NCBI GenBank assembly: GCA_018666295.1
Contig: JABIZW010000037.1
Coordinates: forward strand, 1-13,728
Length of the DNA: 13,728 nt
Source: Halieaceae bacterium
GTDB lineage: Bacteria; Pseudomonadota; Gammaproteobacteria; Pseudomonadales; Halieaceae
Direction of reading: 5' to 3'
Of this stretch, positions 13,727-13,728 are shown one piece after another. Numbering within the stretch: position 1 is the stretch's first letter; every line of letters begins with the position of its first letter. The position numbers and the translations under genes are program-made. Below the pieces are notes generated by a model. The model saw only the letters and a list, made by a program, of their open reading frames with translations. It ran no database searches and was not told where the DNA came from.

Positions 13727-13728
13727 GA

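Overview
The window reads as a stretch of a gammaproteobacterial chromosome. It is gene-dense, with mostly short gaps and frequent GTG/TTG starts. RimO, RluA, HtpX, PpiA-type cyclophilin and full-length MsrA all have gammaproteobacterial character, and two sodium-coupled amino-acid transporters sit side by side. This mix suggests a marine heterotroph, possibly of the OM60/NOR5 (Halieaceae) kind; that placement is inference from overall look, not a measured result. I see no tRNA, rRNA, CRISPR array, insertion sequence or phage gene.

Region A (1-3769, plus strand): the last codons of an unidentified gene, an NSS-family Na+/amino-acid symporter, an AGCS-family Na+/alanine(glycine) symporter, a possible 43-codon small ORF bridging the next gap with 4-base overlaps at both ends, and a short-chain dehydrogenase. 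Spacing suggests one transcription unit for amino-acid uptake.

Region B (7753-3781, minus strand, six genes): a 66-aa protein of unknown function, a cytoplasmic VWA-domain protein, a membrane-anchored J-domain protein of Tim14/Pam18 layout, a 96-aa protein with an acidic tail, the membrane protease HtpX, and a secreted HtrA/Deg-type protease. htpX and the protease gene overlap in ATGA. The theme is membrane and envelope protein quality control. The unit diverges from msrA (7891-8550, plus), which repairs oxidised methionine, across a 137-base region that must hold promoters for both sides.

Region C (13728-8547, minus strand, seven genes): a coiled-coil membrane protein reaching the window edge, a periplasmic cyclophilin, an atypical PdxJ, RluA, a DUF2244 membrane protein, RimO and an RsmE-like methyltransferase. 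Several neighbours overlap by 4 bases, so this looks like one long translationally coupled unit dominated by modification of the translation machinery (rRNA/tRNA pseudouridine, ribosomal protein S12, 16S rRNA). It ends tail-to-tail on msrA, the two stop codons sharing a CTAG.

Most worth a second look: the small-protein/VWA/J-protein block with its in-frame stop codon, the PdxJ whose usual Asp-His pair is Asn-Lys, the divergent RsmE-like enzyme, and the possible bridging small ORF. Five long reading frames were trimmed to internal starts (htpX, rsmE-like, DUF2244, the 66-aa gene, the dehydrogenase) using ribosome-binding sites and family N-termini.
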